From positions 310,001 to 374,000 of the forward strand of contig NZ_BAZF01000001.1 of assembly GCF_000813145.1 (NCBI RefSeq): a DNA stretch of 64,000 bases, written 5' to 3'. The translations under genes and the position numbers were made by a program. Source of the DNA: Geobacter sp. OR-1. Lineage in GTDB: Bacteria > Desulfobacterota > Desulfuromonadia > Geobacterales > DSM-12255. Below are positions 25,808 to 33,769 of this stretch, in pieces (within the stretch, counting starts at the first letter, position 1; the number at the start of each line of letters is the position of its first letter). The notes beneath the pieces were generated by a model. It ran no database searches. It saw only the letters and a list, made by a program, of their open reading frames with translations, and had not been told where the DNA came from.

Positions 25808-26518
25808 ATGTACAGATTATCGGAGAAAGGTGAGCGGATCAGGGAGATGTTTGACACCATCGCCCCGCGTTACGATCTGCTGAACCGGCTGCTTTCACTG
25901 GGGATCGACCGGCGGTGGCGGACCTTTGCCGTATCGCAGATAAAGACCTCGCCAGGAGGCAAGGTACTCGATATCGCAACCGGCACCGGAGATATCGCCC
26001 TGGAAATAGCGAGACAGACACCGGCTGATGTCACCATCGTCGGCGCCGACATCAGCCGGGAGATGGTAGAGATCGGCAAGCAGAAAGTGGCCGCGTCCAC
26101 ACATTCGGGCCGCATCACCTTCGAGATCGCCCCGTGCGAAGCACTCCCTTTCCCAGACGGGGAGTTCGATGCCACAACCATAGCCTTCGGCATCCGCAAC
26201 GTGGTTGATCGCCCCAAAGGGCTGGCAGAGATGCACCGGATTTTGAAGCCTGGCGGGCGTGCCGTGATCCTCGAATTTTCCATGCCCGCATCGCCTATCT
26301 TTGAAAAGCTTTATCGGTTCTATTTTCTCACCGTCCTGCCGAAAATCGGCGGGCTCATCTCAAAGAAGAGCGCCTACCAGTACCTACCCGACTCGGTGCT
26401 GGAGTTCCCGTCACGCAACGATTTCAAGGCGATGATGGCACAGGCCGGGTTCAGTAACATCACCCATCATGACCTCACCTTCGGGATCGCCACCGTTTAT
26501 GTGGGAGAAAAACTCTGA
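25808..26518 (+). CDS. ubiE: Demethylmenaquinone methyltransferase UbiE/MenG
   Basis: A 236-residue class I methyltransferase. It has the UbiE start (IREMFDTIAPRYDLLNRLLSLGIDRRWR), SAM-binding motif I VLDIATGTGD (53-62), ALPFPDGEFDATTIAFGIRNVVD and LKPGGRAVILEFSMP, ending SYQYLPDSVLEFPSRNDFKAMMAQAGF-like sequence. It adds the last methyl group of menaquinone (and ubiquinone where made); in an anaerobic respirer menaquinone is expected, so menG is the alternative name. GGTAGGG precedes the ATG. The stop overlaps the next start (ATGA). Confidence 0.95.
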   Translation: MYRLSEKGERIREMFDTIAPRYDLLNRLLSLGIDRRWRTFAVSQIKTSPGGKVLDIATGTGDIALEIARQTPADVTIVGADISREMVEIGKQKVAASTHSGRITFEIAPCEALPFPDGEFDATTIAFGIRNVVDRPKGLAEMHRILKPGGRAVILEFSMPASPIFEKLYRFYFLTVLPKIGGLISKKSAYQYLPDSVLEFPSRNDFKAMMAQAGFSNITHHDLTFGIATVYVGEKL

Positions 26519-26874
26519 TGCGATTGCCTCCTCTTTTAAAGACCTCCATAGCATTCTGCCTACTTTCAGCAGCAACAGTCAATGCAGAGATATTCACATG
26601 GAAGGACAACAAGGGGGTCAGTCACTATTCAAACAGCATGTACGATGTTCCGGTACGGTATCGAGCAAGGGTCAAGACGGTCAACCTGGGAATCGAGGAG
26701 AAGGGTGACAATAAGCAGCAACAGGCCGCGGCTCCGGGGTCCGCACCAGATGCAGCCACCCAGCCGATGGCAGCCCCGCCTAGTCCCCAACCCCAGATTT
26801 CTCCGAATGCCCCGGCAAATACCGGGAATCGCCCGGCCAGAAGACCCAGAAGGTCCCACGACCCTGATGAGTAG
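26518..26874 (+). CDS. Secreted DUF4124-domain protein
   Basis: A 118-residue protein with a signal peptide (LLKTSIAFCLLSAATVNA, cleaved at about residue 23) followed directly by a DUF4124-like segment (EIFTWKDNKGVSHYSNSMYDVP), then a low-complexity Pro/Ala/Gln tail with a basic end (ARRPRRSHD). DUF4124 is a small beta domain of unknown function at the N terminus of many periplasmic proteins. Its start overlaps the ubiE stop by an ATGA, so the two are co-translated, though no functional link is known. Confidence 0.8.
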   Translation: MRLPPLLKTSIAFCLLSAATVNAEIFTWKDNKGVSHYSNSMYDVPVRYRARVKTVNLGIEEKGDNKQQQAAAPGSAPDAATQPMAAPPSPQPQISPNAPANTGNRPARRPRRSHDPDE

Positions 26875-26883
26875 GAACGGGTA

Positions 26884-27261
26884 ATGCTGATACAAGCAGT
26901 AATCTGGATGAACCTGGCCCTGATTTTCTACACATGGGCCGTATTCAGCGGGCGGAAACAGGGTCTTCACCGGAAACACCTGATAATTTTCGGGATCGGC
27001 CTGCTGTGCGACTATCTGGGCACCCACCAGATGAACCTGTTCGCCCTTACCTATGGCAAGGCTCCCGAATGGCATAACATCACCGGCATCGCTTCGCTGG
27101 TGGGGATGGCCTTCCATTTTCTACTGGCACTTATCGCTTCCCTTGCCAACAAGGCCGAGGCGGTCAACCGTGTTTTCCACCGTGTCAGCCTGAGCATATA
27201 CGGCTGCTGGCTGATAGCCTTTTTCAGCGGCGCCATCTCCGGCATGATGCGTCTGAAGTAA
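26884..27261 (+). CDS. Four-helix membrane protein, HsmA/TIGR03987-like
   Basis: A 125-residue protein made of four membrane helices (about 3-20, 32-52, 66-88, 102-120). The sequence LALIFYTWAVFSGRKQGLHRKHLIIFGIGLLCDYLGTHQM and the later HNITGIASLVGMAFHFLLALIA resemble the TIGR03987/HsmA family of small membrane proteins of unknown function. Conserved-looking His residues (HRKH, THQM, WHN, FHF) could bind heme or metal; this is only a suggestion. It lies nine bases after the DUF4124 gene and ends the plus-strand unit. Confidence 0.8.
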   Translation: MLIQAVIWMNLALIFYTWAVFSGRKQGLHRKHLIIFGIGLLCDYLGTHQMNLFALTYGKAPEWHNITGIASLVGMAFHFLLALIASLANKAEAVNRVFHRVSLSIYGCWLIAFFSGAISGMMRLK

Positions 27262-27298
27262 AAACAAAAAACGGCCCGGCAATTTCTCGCCGGACCGC
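27259..27298 (-). terminator. Terminator of the BchE-like radical SAM gene
   Basis: Minus strand: CGGTCCGGC, eight-base loop, GCCGGGCCG (one G-T pair), then TTTTTTGTTTTT. It lies 25 bases after the radical SAM stop; the plus strand side has no T tract. Confidence 0.85.
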
Positions 27299-27321
27299 TG
27301 ATTACGCGACAGCCAACAATA

Positions 27322-28788
27322 TCAATAACTCTTAAACGTATCCGTAGTGAAATGCATCGGCATATGGGAGCCGGCAAAATCGAAATGTTTGCCGTGGTCT
27401 TTCATCATCAGCCTGAATGCGCTCATCATGTAACGCCGCTTGAATCCATCCTCCAGAGCAACAATTTCCGGCACCTTTTCGCTGTAAAATTTCATGTAGC
27501 AGGTGCCGAGCGCCTGGGTTATCTCGTCCATGGTCATTTCGTTAGGTTCTACGATCGGCGTTACCAGGTTGTATTTCGAGTAATCCCACACCCGGATCCG
27601 GTCCTTCATATCCTTGAAAAGCGGGGTGAAGGGCATGGGGGTCACCACCGGAAACACGGCGATATCCGGATTGAGATACTTGGCGGATTCGATGGTGTTT
27701 TCTATGGATTCCCAGGTCTCGTTGGGGAAACCGATCATGAACGACGCCTCGGTAATGATGCCTGCCTCGCGGCACAGATCCAGCGCCTGCTTGTTCTGCT
27801 CGAAACTGGTCCCCTTGTTGAGGCTGTTCAGGGTGTCCTTGTCGGCACTCTCCGCGCCGATGTAGATGTGGATGATCCCGGCATCCCGATATTTGTGCAG
27901 GATATCGGCATCCCTGATGATATCTTCCACCCGTGTTTCAATTAGCAGCCGCACTCCGAAGTTCCGCTCGATCAGCAAATCCAGGAACAGTTCCCACCGG
28001 TCCCGGATCTTGGTCGGGTAGGCATCGATCAGCGTAAAATAGTTGATATCATAGGTATCGATCAGATGGGCCATCTCATCGATGACCTTTTCCGGTTTCC
28101 GGCAGCGCCAGTCCTCGCGCCAGAACATCCTCTGGCTGCAGAATGCGCACTCCATGTCACAACCGCGCGAAGTCAGAATCGATGCCATTCTGCCGTGCGG
28201 TTCAACACGATACTTGTAGTCATTCCAGTCCAGCAGATGCCATGCCGGCGACAGGGAATCCAGTTCGACAATGTGGGGTTGCTTCTCATTGGCAACGACC
28301 TGCTCCCCTTCCTTGTAAACAATCCCTTTGACCCCTTTTGCCGTGCCTTCGGGAATCGCTGCCAGCAACTGCTTCAGAGTCTGCTCCGGTTCGCCGGTGA
28401 TCACGAAATCGACGTGGTTGCTGACATCCTCCATGATCTCATTATACATGAAGGTGGGGTGAGGCCCCCCCAACAGGGTAACGATATCGGGACTGACCTC
28501 TTTGGCGACATCCAGAATTTTCAGGGCGTCGGGAACCGTGGCAGTGCTGATGGCGCCGGTAACCGGGAGGTAATCCAGGGTCATGACGTAATCAGGTTTG
28601 AATGCTTCAATTTCCTGCCTGATTTCCTCAAACGTGACCCCCTTGTTCATGGCGTCGAATATCCTGGCTTCATGCCCCGTTTCAAGAGCTGCTCCGGCGA
28701 GATAGGCCAGGTGCAGCGGCGGCCAGGTGCCGACGACCTGTACTCCCCAGCAATGATAAGGCGCTGTTACAAAAAGAATCTTGCTCAT
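27322..28788 (-). CDS. BchE-like B12-binding radical SAM protein (paralogue 1)
   Basis: A 488-residue protein with a B12-binding domain (about 1-150) opening MSKILFVTAPYHCWGVQVVGTWPP and containing TLLGGPHPTFMYNEIM, then a radical SAM core with Cys210, Cys214 and Cys217 (SRGCDMECAFC). The YH..GxWPPLxLAYLAG and GGxHPTFMY patterns resemble BchE, the anaerobic Mg-protoporphyrin monomethyl ester cyclase, but nothing else here suggests chlorophyll synthesis, so the substrate is open (a tetrapyrrole, lipid or other small molecule). GGGAG six bases before the ATG at 28788 fixes the start over 28815. It is clearly related to the product at 31094-32566 and lies downstream of the histidine kinase gene in the same direction, with a 182-base gap. 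Confidence 0.88.
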   Translation of the reverse strand: MSKILFVTAPYHCWGVQVVGTWPPLHLAYLAGAALETGHEARIFDAMNKGVTFEEIRQEIEAFKPDYVMTLDYLPVTGAISTATVPDALKILDVAKEVSPDIVTLLGGPHPTFMYNEIMEDVSNHVDFVITGEPEQTLKQLLAAIPEGTAKGVKGIVYKEGEQVVANEKQPHIVELDSLSPAWHLLDWNDYKYRVEPHGRMASILTSRGCDMECAFCSQRMFWREDWRCRKPEKVIDEMAHLIDTYDINYFTLIDAYPTKIRDRWELFLDLLIERNFGVRLLIETRVEDIIRDADILHKYRDAGIIHIYIGAESADKDTLNSLNKGTSFEQNKQALDLCREAGIITEASFMIGFPNETWESIENTIESAKYLNPDIAVFPVVTPMPFTPLFKDMKDRIRVWDYSKYNLVTPIVEPNEMTMDEITQALGTCYMKFYSEKVPEIVALEDGFKRRYMMSAFRLMMKDHGKHFDFAGSHMPMHFTTDTFKSY

Positions 28789-28888
28789 CTGTGTCTCCCC
28801 TGTTCTGGAATGCATTACAGAAAATATGAAGGATATCGGCGGTGCAGCTGATCCGATAATGTTTTCTGGAATACTTTAACAAGGAAAC

Positions 28889-28899
28889 TGACATTGTCA
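28889..28899. promoter_or_regulatory. Short palindrome upstream of the BchE-like gene
   Basis: TGACA-T-TGTCA, a perfect dyad about 100 bases before the radical SAM start and 70 bases after the kinase stop. It is a possible operator, for instance for the neighbouring response regulator; no second copy was found in the window. Confidence 0.3.
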
Positions 28900-28970
28900 T
28901 GTAAAGATTTGGTAAAGAAAGACGGGGTTAAATCAAAGGCAGGAAAGGTTTCCGAACGGCTTTCAGCCTA

Positions 28971-30044
28971 TCAACATGAATCAGGGAGCGTGAACCAGAC
29001 GCTTGTGCCGCTTTCGTCGCTTCCCGCACCCACAGTGCCGCCGTGCGCTTCGATCAGCTCCTTGACGATCGCCAGGCCGATACCCGCCCCCCCCGCATCC
29101 CGGGAGCGCGACCGGTCCGCCCGGAAAAATCGCTCGAACAGATAGGGGATATCCTTCTCCGCGATTACTGCGCCGCTGTTGGTGAAGACGGTCTTTATGC
29201 CGTCGCCGGAACGCTGCGCTGAGATCGTGACGCTCCCGCACCGCGGCGTGTATTTCCAGGCATTGTCTGCCAGGTTGCGAATCGCCTGCAGCAGCTTGTC
29301 CCGATCTGCAGTCACCAGATCGCTCCCGGGATCAAGCCGCCACTGCACCTCAATCTGCTTCTCCTGAAAATTCGGCCGGTAAAGATCCATGATCTGACCG
29401 AGCAGCTCATGAAGGGATAGTTTCTGGCAGTCGAGAAACGCCCTGGCGGCATCGGCTCTTGCCAGCTGCTGCAGGTCGTCAACCAGGTTGACCAGACGCA
29501 GGACCTCCTGCTCCAGCATCTGGAAGGTCTCTTTGTCCGGCGGGATGACGGAGTCGCTCAACCCTTCCAGGTATCCGCGCAGGTTGGTCAGCGGGGTGCG
29601 CAGCTCGTGGGATATGTCGGCCACCATGTTCTTGCGCAGCCTTTCAATCGTCTCCAGATTCTCGGCCATATGGTTGAAGGCATCGGCAAGCTGCCCCCCT
29701 TCGTAGCGGGAAACCACGTTGACCCGTTCGGAGTAATTGCCGTCGGCAACTTTCTTGGTGATGTCGGTGATCTTCAACAGGGGGTGGAGAACCCAGGTGG
29801 TCAGGAGATAGGTAAAGAGCAGGGTAAAGGTCAGGGCAGCGAAGACGCCCCAGAACATGTGCTGGTGGATCGCTTCCAGAAACCGGTTATGCGCATCCAG
29901 CGGCGCAACGTGAAACCGTTCGGTCAGTTCCCGGTAGTACTCTGCCGCGCGTTTGTCCACAGCCTGCCAGACCACCAGCGAGAAAATCGCGAATATCGGG
30001 ACAAAATGGCCTATCAACAGTTTCCAGAGCAGCCGCTGTCGCAT
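28971..30044 (-). CDS. Sensor histidine kinase
   Basis: A 357-residue membrane kinase: helix 1 (about 8-28), a short periplasmic part of about 35 residues, helix 2 (64-84), HAMP (about 85-137), HisKA with phospho-His146 (SHELRTPL), and the ATPase domain with N box NLADNAWKYTP, G1-like NSGAVI and G2 GGAGIGLAIVKEL. In G1 the usual Asp of DxGxG is Asn and the second Gly is Val, which may lower ATP affinity. The small sensor loop suggests sensing within or near the membrane. Its start follows the regulator stop directly (TAGATG) and GGGGGAA serves as ribosome site, so kinase and regulator are coupled. Confidence 0.93.
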   Translation of the reverse strand: MRQRLLWKLLIGHFVPIFAIFSLVVWQAVDKRAAEYYRELTERFHVAPLDAHNRFLEAIHQHMFWGVFAALTFTLLFTYLLTTWVLHPLLKITDITKKVADGNYSERVNVVSRYEGGQLADAFNHMAENLETIERLRKNMVADISHELRTPLTNLRGYLEGLSDSVIPPDKETFQMLEQEVLRLVNLVDDLQQLARADAARAFLDCQKLSLHELLGQIMDLYRPNFQEKQIEVQWRLDPGSDLVTADRDKLLQAIRNLADNAWKYTPRCGSVTISAQRSGDGIKTVFTNSGAVIAEKDIPYLFERFFRADRSRSRDAGGAGIGLAIVKELIEAHGGTVGAGSDESGTSVWFTLPDSC

Positions 30045-30782
30045 CTATTCCCCCAGGTGCTCGCTGAACGCATACCCATGGCCGCGCACCGTCTGAATGA
30101 AACAGGGGCGGGAAGGATCGTCCTCGATCTTCTGGCGCAGCTTCCCGATATGCACGTCAATGACCCGGTCGATAACCGCCTCGCTGTTCTGATAGCACTG
30201 GCTCAGGAGCTCGTCACGGGAAAAGGCCTTTCCGGGAGAACTCATCAGGGCATGCAACAGCTTGTATTCCCATGTTGTCAGGGTAACAAGCTTTCCATTT
30301 CGGGTCACCCGGCGCTTCTCGGGGTCCAGCTCCAACCCGGCATACGATAGGACTGCCATAACAGCGGGAGCAACCGGCCTGCTGCGCCGCAGGATTGCCT
30401 TGACCCGCTCCACCAGTTCCCGGGGGCTGAACGGCTTGACCACGTAATCATCGGCGCCCATGGCCAGCCCCGCAACCCGGTCAGCCTCCTCTTCCCGCGC
30501 CGTAAGCATCAGGACCGGAACATCGGAACTACTGCGCAATGCCCGGCAAATTGCCCAGCCATCCAGGTTAGGCAGCATCACATCCAGGATCACGAAAACC
30601 GGATTACAGTCGTCAGCAGCCGGTATCGCCTGTCCACCATCATGGACCACCACTGTCGAAAAGCCCTCCCGCTCCAGATACTTGGCAACCAGCGCGGCGG
30701 TATTGCGGTCGTCTTCTACTATCAGCACCGTACCCTGGTTGCCGATGGCTTGAGGCATGCTCTCCAAAATATTCTCGCCCAT
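30045..30782 (-). CDS. OmpR-family response regulator
   Basis: A 245-residue regulator. The receiver domain has the acidic pair (VEDD), phospho-acceptor Asp67 (ILDVMLPNLDG), Thr/Ser switch (LTAREEE) and Lys (VVKPFSP). The C-terminal winged helix (LTTWEYKLLHALMSSPGKAFSRDELLSQCY..VIDVHIGKLRQKIEDDPSRPCFIQTVRGHGYAF) is of OmpR/BaeR type. It is phosphorylated by the kinase encoded next and should bind DNA. The ATG at 30782 has GGAG five bases upstream and overlaps the rhodanese stop by one base (TGATG); the GTG at 30785 is less likely. Confidence 0.95.
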   Translation of the reverse strand: MGENILESMPQAIGNQGTVLIVEDDRNTAALVAKYLEREGFSTVVVHDGGQAIPAADDCNPVFVILDVMLPNLDGWAICRALRSSSDVPVLMLTAREEEADRVAGLAMGADDYVVKPFSPRELVERVKAILRRSRPVAPAVMAVLSYAGLELDPEKRRVTRNGKLVTLTTWEYKLLHALMSSPGKAFSRDELLSQCYQNSEAVIDRVIDVHIGKLRQKIEDDPSRPCFIQTVRGHGYAFSEHLGE

Positions 30783-31090
30783 CACTTCTCCAAGGGAAGA
30801 CCCGAACGCCGCCAGGCTGCCATATGGCCGCTAAGAAGTATCATGTTGCGATAACCGAAGAGGCCGAGCAAGGCCTTGGCCATTACCGCCCGGGGCCCGA
30901 GTTCGCACAAGACAACCATCTCCGCCTGTTTATCCGCGGGGAGTGGCGCCAGGCGCAGCATGATTTTCCAGATCGGGGCATTGATCGCTCCTTCGATATG
31001 GCCGGCCCTGAACTCAAAACCGGTGCGGACGTCCACCACTACGGGGGGCTGCCCGGCCGCTATTTTTTCCGCCAGCTCTTTGGGTTGCAT
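30782..31090 (-). CDS. Single-domain rhodanese-like protein
   Basis: A 102-residue rhodanese domain. It has the N-terminal Asp-Val-Arg stretch (VVVDVRTGFEFRAGHIEGAINAP) and an active-site loop with Cys62 (VVLCELGPRA), so it can probably carry a persulfide sulfur. It is cytoplasmic by lack of a signal peptide. It is squeezed between the BchE-like gene (3 bases upstream) and the response regulator (1-base overlap), so it is expressed with both. This placement suggests that it serves the radical SAM enzyme, for instance in sulfur or redox supply, or in signalling; both are guesses. Confidence 0.9.
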   Translation of the reverse strand: MQPKELAEKIAAGQPPVVVDVRTGFEFRAGHIEGAINAPIWKIMLRLAPLPADKQAEMVVLCELGPRAVMAKALLGLFGYRNMILLSGHMAAWRRSGLPLEK

Positions 31091-31093
31091 ATC

Positions 31094-32566
31094 TCAGCCT
31101 TTTCCTCTTCTCAACTCTTCCACCTTTGCCGGGATCTTGCCGAGTATCCCGATACCCAGTTTTCTCATCACAAAAGCGCTTCCCATGAACAGCTTGGTGA
31201 TGCCCATCAGATAGTCGCGCCGGAAGGTCGCCTTCATGGTCATGAATTCGATGATCTTCCCCATGTAAAAGCGGCGGTAGCTGTCCGCCTGCGCTACTTC
31301 AACCTGAAGCATCCCCATGTTGCGCGGCTCCAGGACAGGGTCCACCATGCTGTATTTCCCGTAATCATGGACGCGAATAAGGGGTTCCAGGTCCGCGTAT
31401 CCGTCAACATACGGCCAGGGGGTGTAGGTAAGAAAGTTCGCGATATCCGGGTTGTACTGCTGGACCAGTTGGATGGTCTTATTGATGCTTGCCGGGGTCT
31501 CATCGGGTAACCCAAGGATGAAAGAACCCTCGGATACGATCTCATGCTGCCGCAGCAGATCAAAGACCTCTTTGATTTCTTCGATTACCAGCCCTTTGCC
31601 CATGGCGTCCAGAAAACCTTGCTCGGCGGTCTCGATACCGATGGAGACGTAGACAATCCCCGCCTTGCGGTACTTCCAGAGGATCTCCCTGTCCCTGATG
31701 ATGTCCGTGGCCCTGGTTTCCATCAGAAGATAAACAGGGATATCTTTGGCGATGACGGCATCGAGGAGGTCTTCCCATCGCGCCCTGTTTCTGGTTGGAT
31801 ACTCATCGGCGAGCAGGAAGACATTAACCTGGTGGGTGCCATACAGATATGCCAGTTCGTCGGCCACCCTCTGCGGATCACGGGCACGCCAGGACCGCTC
31901 CCAGAATTTCTGTTGGGAGCAAAAGGCGCAATCGTGATCGCAGCCGCGGGAGGTGCTGATTGTCCCAAGGCGTGAACCGGGGATGACCAGACATGTATAG
32001 TCAGGCCAGTCGATGAGTTCCCATGCCGCCGGCAGGTCGTCAAGATTTTCCACCAGGGTGCGCCTAGCGGTGGCAATAACGGCGCCGTCAGCGGCACGGA
32101 AGGCAAGACCGGGTACCGACGCGGGATCGCCGCCGGCCTCAAGCACCTCCAGCAAATTCTGCAGCGTTATCTCCCCTTCCCCGATGACGATGTAGTCCAC
32201 AGCAGCAGAGCTTGCCAGCACCTCTTCATACATGAAGGTCGGGTGAACACCGCCAAGGATGGTTACGGTATCCGGGTTGATACTTTTGGCCAGTTCAAGG
32301 GTCTTGACGGCATCATTGATGGTAGCGGTGATCGCGCTGCAGGCCACATAATCCGCCAGGCCTTCACGAAAATGGTGCTCCATCTCCTGGTAGCCGTGCC
32401 CCTTGGCCATGGCATCGTAAATCGACGCCGACACGTTTGCCTGTCGCGCTGCCGCGGCAAGGTACACCATGCCGAGCGGTATCCAGCGACCGGCTGTTTC
32501 GTCTACACCACTGTGATAGGGGGGGGTTACAAAGAGGATTCTGCTGGGGCGTGCTGCCGTTTCTAT
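31094..32566 (-). CDS. BchE-like B12-binding radical SAM protein (paralogue 2), non-standard start
   Basis: Paralogue of the product at 27322-28788, with the same order: B12-binding domain with SRILFVTPPYHSGVDETAGRWIPLGMVYLA and TILGGVHPTFMYEEVL, then a radical SAM core (SRGCDHDCAFC). The first standard start (ATG 32470) would delete the first strand and loop of the B12 domain. The frame is open for 39 codons further with no ATG, GTG or TTG before a TGA. GGGAG seven bases before an ATA at 32566 makes that codon the best start candidate. Counting from 32470, the cluster cysteines are 177, 181 and 184. Reaction unknown. It heads the operon radical SAM, rhodanese, regulator, kinase. Confidence 0.82.
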   Translation of the reverse strand: METAARPSRILFVTPPYHSGVDETAGRWIPLGMVYLAAAARQANVSASIYDAMAKGHGYQEMEHHFREGLADYVACSAITATINDAVKTLELAKSINPDTVTILGGVHPTFMYEEVLASSAAVDYIVIGEGEITLQNLLEVLEAGGDPASVPGLAFRAADGAVIATARRTLVENLDDLPAAWELIDWPDYTCLVIPGSRLGTISTSRGCDHDCAFCSQQKFWERSWRARDPQRVADELAYLYGTHQVNVFLLADEYPTRNRARWEDLLDAVIAKDIPVYLLMETRATDIIRDREILWKYRKAGIVYVSIGIETAEQGFLDAMGKGLVIEEIKEVFDLLRQHEIVSEGSFILGLPDETPASINKTIQLVQQYNPDIANFLTYTPWPYVDGYADLEPLIRVHDYGKYSMVDPVLEPRNMGMLQVEVAQADSYRRFYMGKIIEFMTMKATFRRDYLMGITKLFMGSAFVMRKLGIGILGKIPAKVEELRRGKG

Positions 32567-32652
32567 CTGGATTCTCCCGGGAGTTCACCGAAATGGAATC
32601 GGTTTCTCGCTGTAATATGAGCCGAATTTATCATATTGCACCCGAATGTTCC

Positions 32653-32679
32653 ATGATTAATATTGGCCAAGTTAATCAT
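32653..32679. promoter_or_regulatory. Long palindrome between divergent operons
   Basis: ATGATTAA and TTAATCAT arms, 11 bases apart, with TTGGCCAA nested near the centre. It lies about 90 bases before each divergent start codon in the 200-base gap between the BchE-like operon and the polysaccharide operon, the usual place for an operator acting on both. No clear -35/-10 pair was found in the rest of the gap. Confidence 0.5.
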
Positions 32680-32768
32680 CTGCCATGAAAAAACGGGCAA
32701 TTTCCGCCAATAAATGATATATCAACACCGGTTTCCCGATTGCTTCAGGTGTGAGAGGCACAAGGCAT

Positions 32769-33752
32769 ATGAAACTCATCATCCAGATACCATGCTTCAA
32801 CGAGGCCGATGCGTTGCCGATTACCTTGAAAGAGTTGCCGCGTCATGTGCCGGGGTTTGACAGCGTGGAATGGCTGGTCATCAATGACGGCAGCACGGAT
32901 GACACTGCTGAAACCGCCCTGAATAACGGCGTAGACCATCTGGTCAGCTTCACCCAAAACCAGGGTCTGGCACGGGCCTTTCTGGCCGGGCTCGACAGCT
33001 GCATCAAACTGGGTGCAGACGTCATTATCAACACCGATGCCGATAACCAGTACATGGCTGCCGATATTCCGGCGCTGGTCGCTCCGATCCTTGCAGGTAA
33101 AGCCGATGTAGTTATCGGTGCCCGTCCCATCAACGAAATCGCGTCATTTTCCCTGGCAAAAAAGATACTGCAAAAGGCCGGCAGTTCCGTAGTACGCTTT
33201 GTCAGCAAGACCAATATTCCCGACGCGCCAAGCGGATTCCGGGCCATGACCCGCGAAGCTGCCATGCGTTTCAATGTCTTTAACGACTACACCTATACAC
33301 TGGAAACCATAATCCAGGCGGGCCAGAAAAGCATTGCCACTACTGCGGTTCCGGTGCGCGTCAACTGCAACTTGCGTCCGTCGCGCCTCGTAAAGAGCAA
33401 TTCTTCCTACATCAGAAAATCCCTGGTCACGATCGTCAGGATCTTCGTCGTGTACAAAGCCTTCAGATTTTTCATGTCGGTAGGGTTGACGGCCCTGTCT
33501 CTCGGTTTGCTCGGGGCAATCAGGTTCCTGTACTATTATTTTACCGGTGATGGCGCCGGGCATGTGCAATCGCTGATACTGGCTTCAATACTGCTGGGTG
33601 TCGGCTTCCAGACCATGCTGACCGCCTTTCTGGCTGATCTCCTGGCGGTTAACCGTCGCCTAATGGAAGATGTCCAGTATAGGGTGAAAAAGCTGGAATA
33701 CCCCGGAACGGAAGACCAGCATTCAGGCACCCGTAAGAACCAACAGCAATAA
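32769..33752 (+). CDS. Family 2 glycosyltransferase with two C-terminal membrane helices
   Basis: A 327-residue GT-A transferase: IIQIPCFNEADALPITLKELP opening, nucleotide-binding VINDGSTDDT, and the metal-binding NTDADNQY, followed by GARPINEI..SFSL and APSGFRAMTREAAMR. Two membrane helices (about 232-255 and 268-295 from this start) anchor it, as in DPM/GtrB-type enzymes that load sugars onto a polyprenyl carrier. Start 32769 is preferred to the GTG at 32751 because AGAGG and AAGG lie upstream and the opening is typical. It is the first gene of the polysaccharide operon; the next gene follows after about 17 bases. Confidence 0.92.
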   Translation: MKLIIQIPCFNEADALPITLKELPRHVPGFDSVEWLVINDGSTDDTAETALNNGVDHLVSFTQNQGLARAFLAGLDSCIKLGADVIINTDADNQYMAADIPALVAPILAGKADVVIGARPINEIASFSLAKKILQKAGSSVVRFVSKTNIPDAPSGFRAMTREAAMRFNVFNDYTYTLETIIQAGQKSIATTAVPVRVNCNLRPSRLVKSNSSYIRKSLVTIVRIFVVYKAFRFFMSVGLTALSLGLLGAIRFLYYYFTGDGAGHVQSLILASILLGVGFQTMLTAFLADLLAVNRRLMEDVQYRVKKLEYPGTEDQHSGTRKNQQQ

Positions 33753-33769
33753 CTACGCGTCAGAGGTGT

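Noticed and set aside
32364-32588. 74-codon frame at the head of the BchE-like gene
   Set aside because: It is in another frame than SRILFVTPPYH and shows no recognisable domain.
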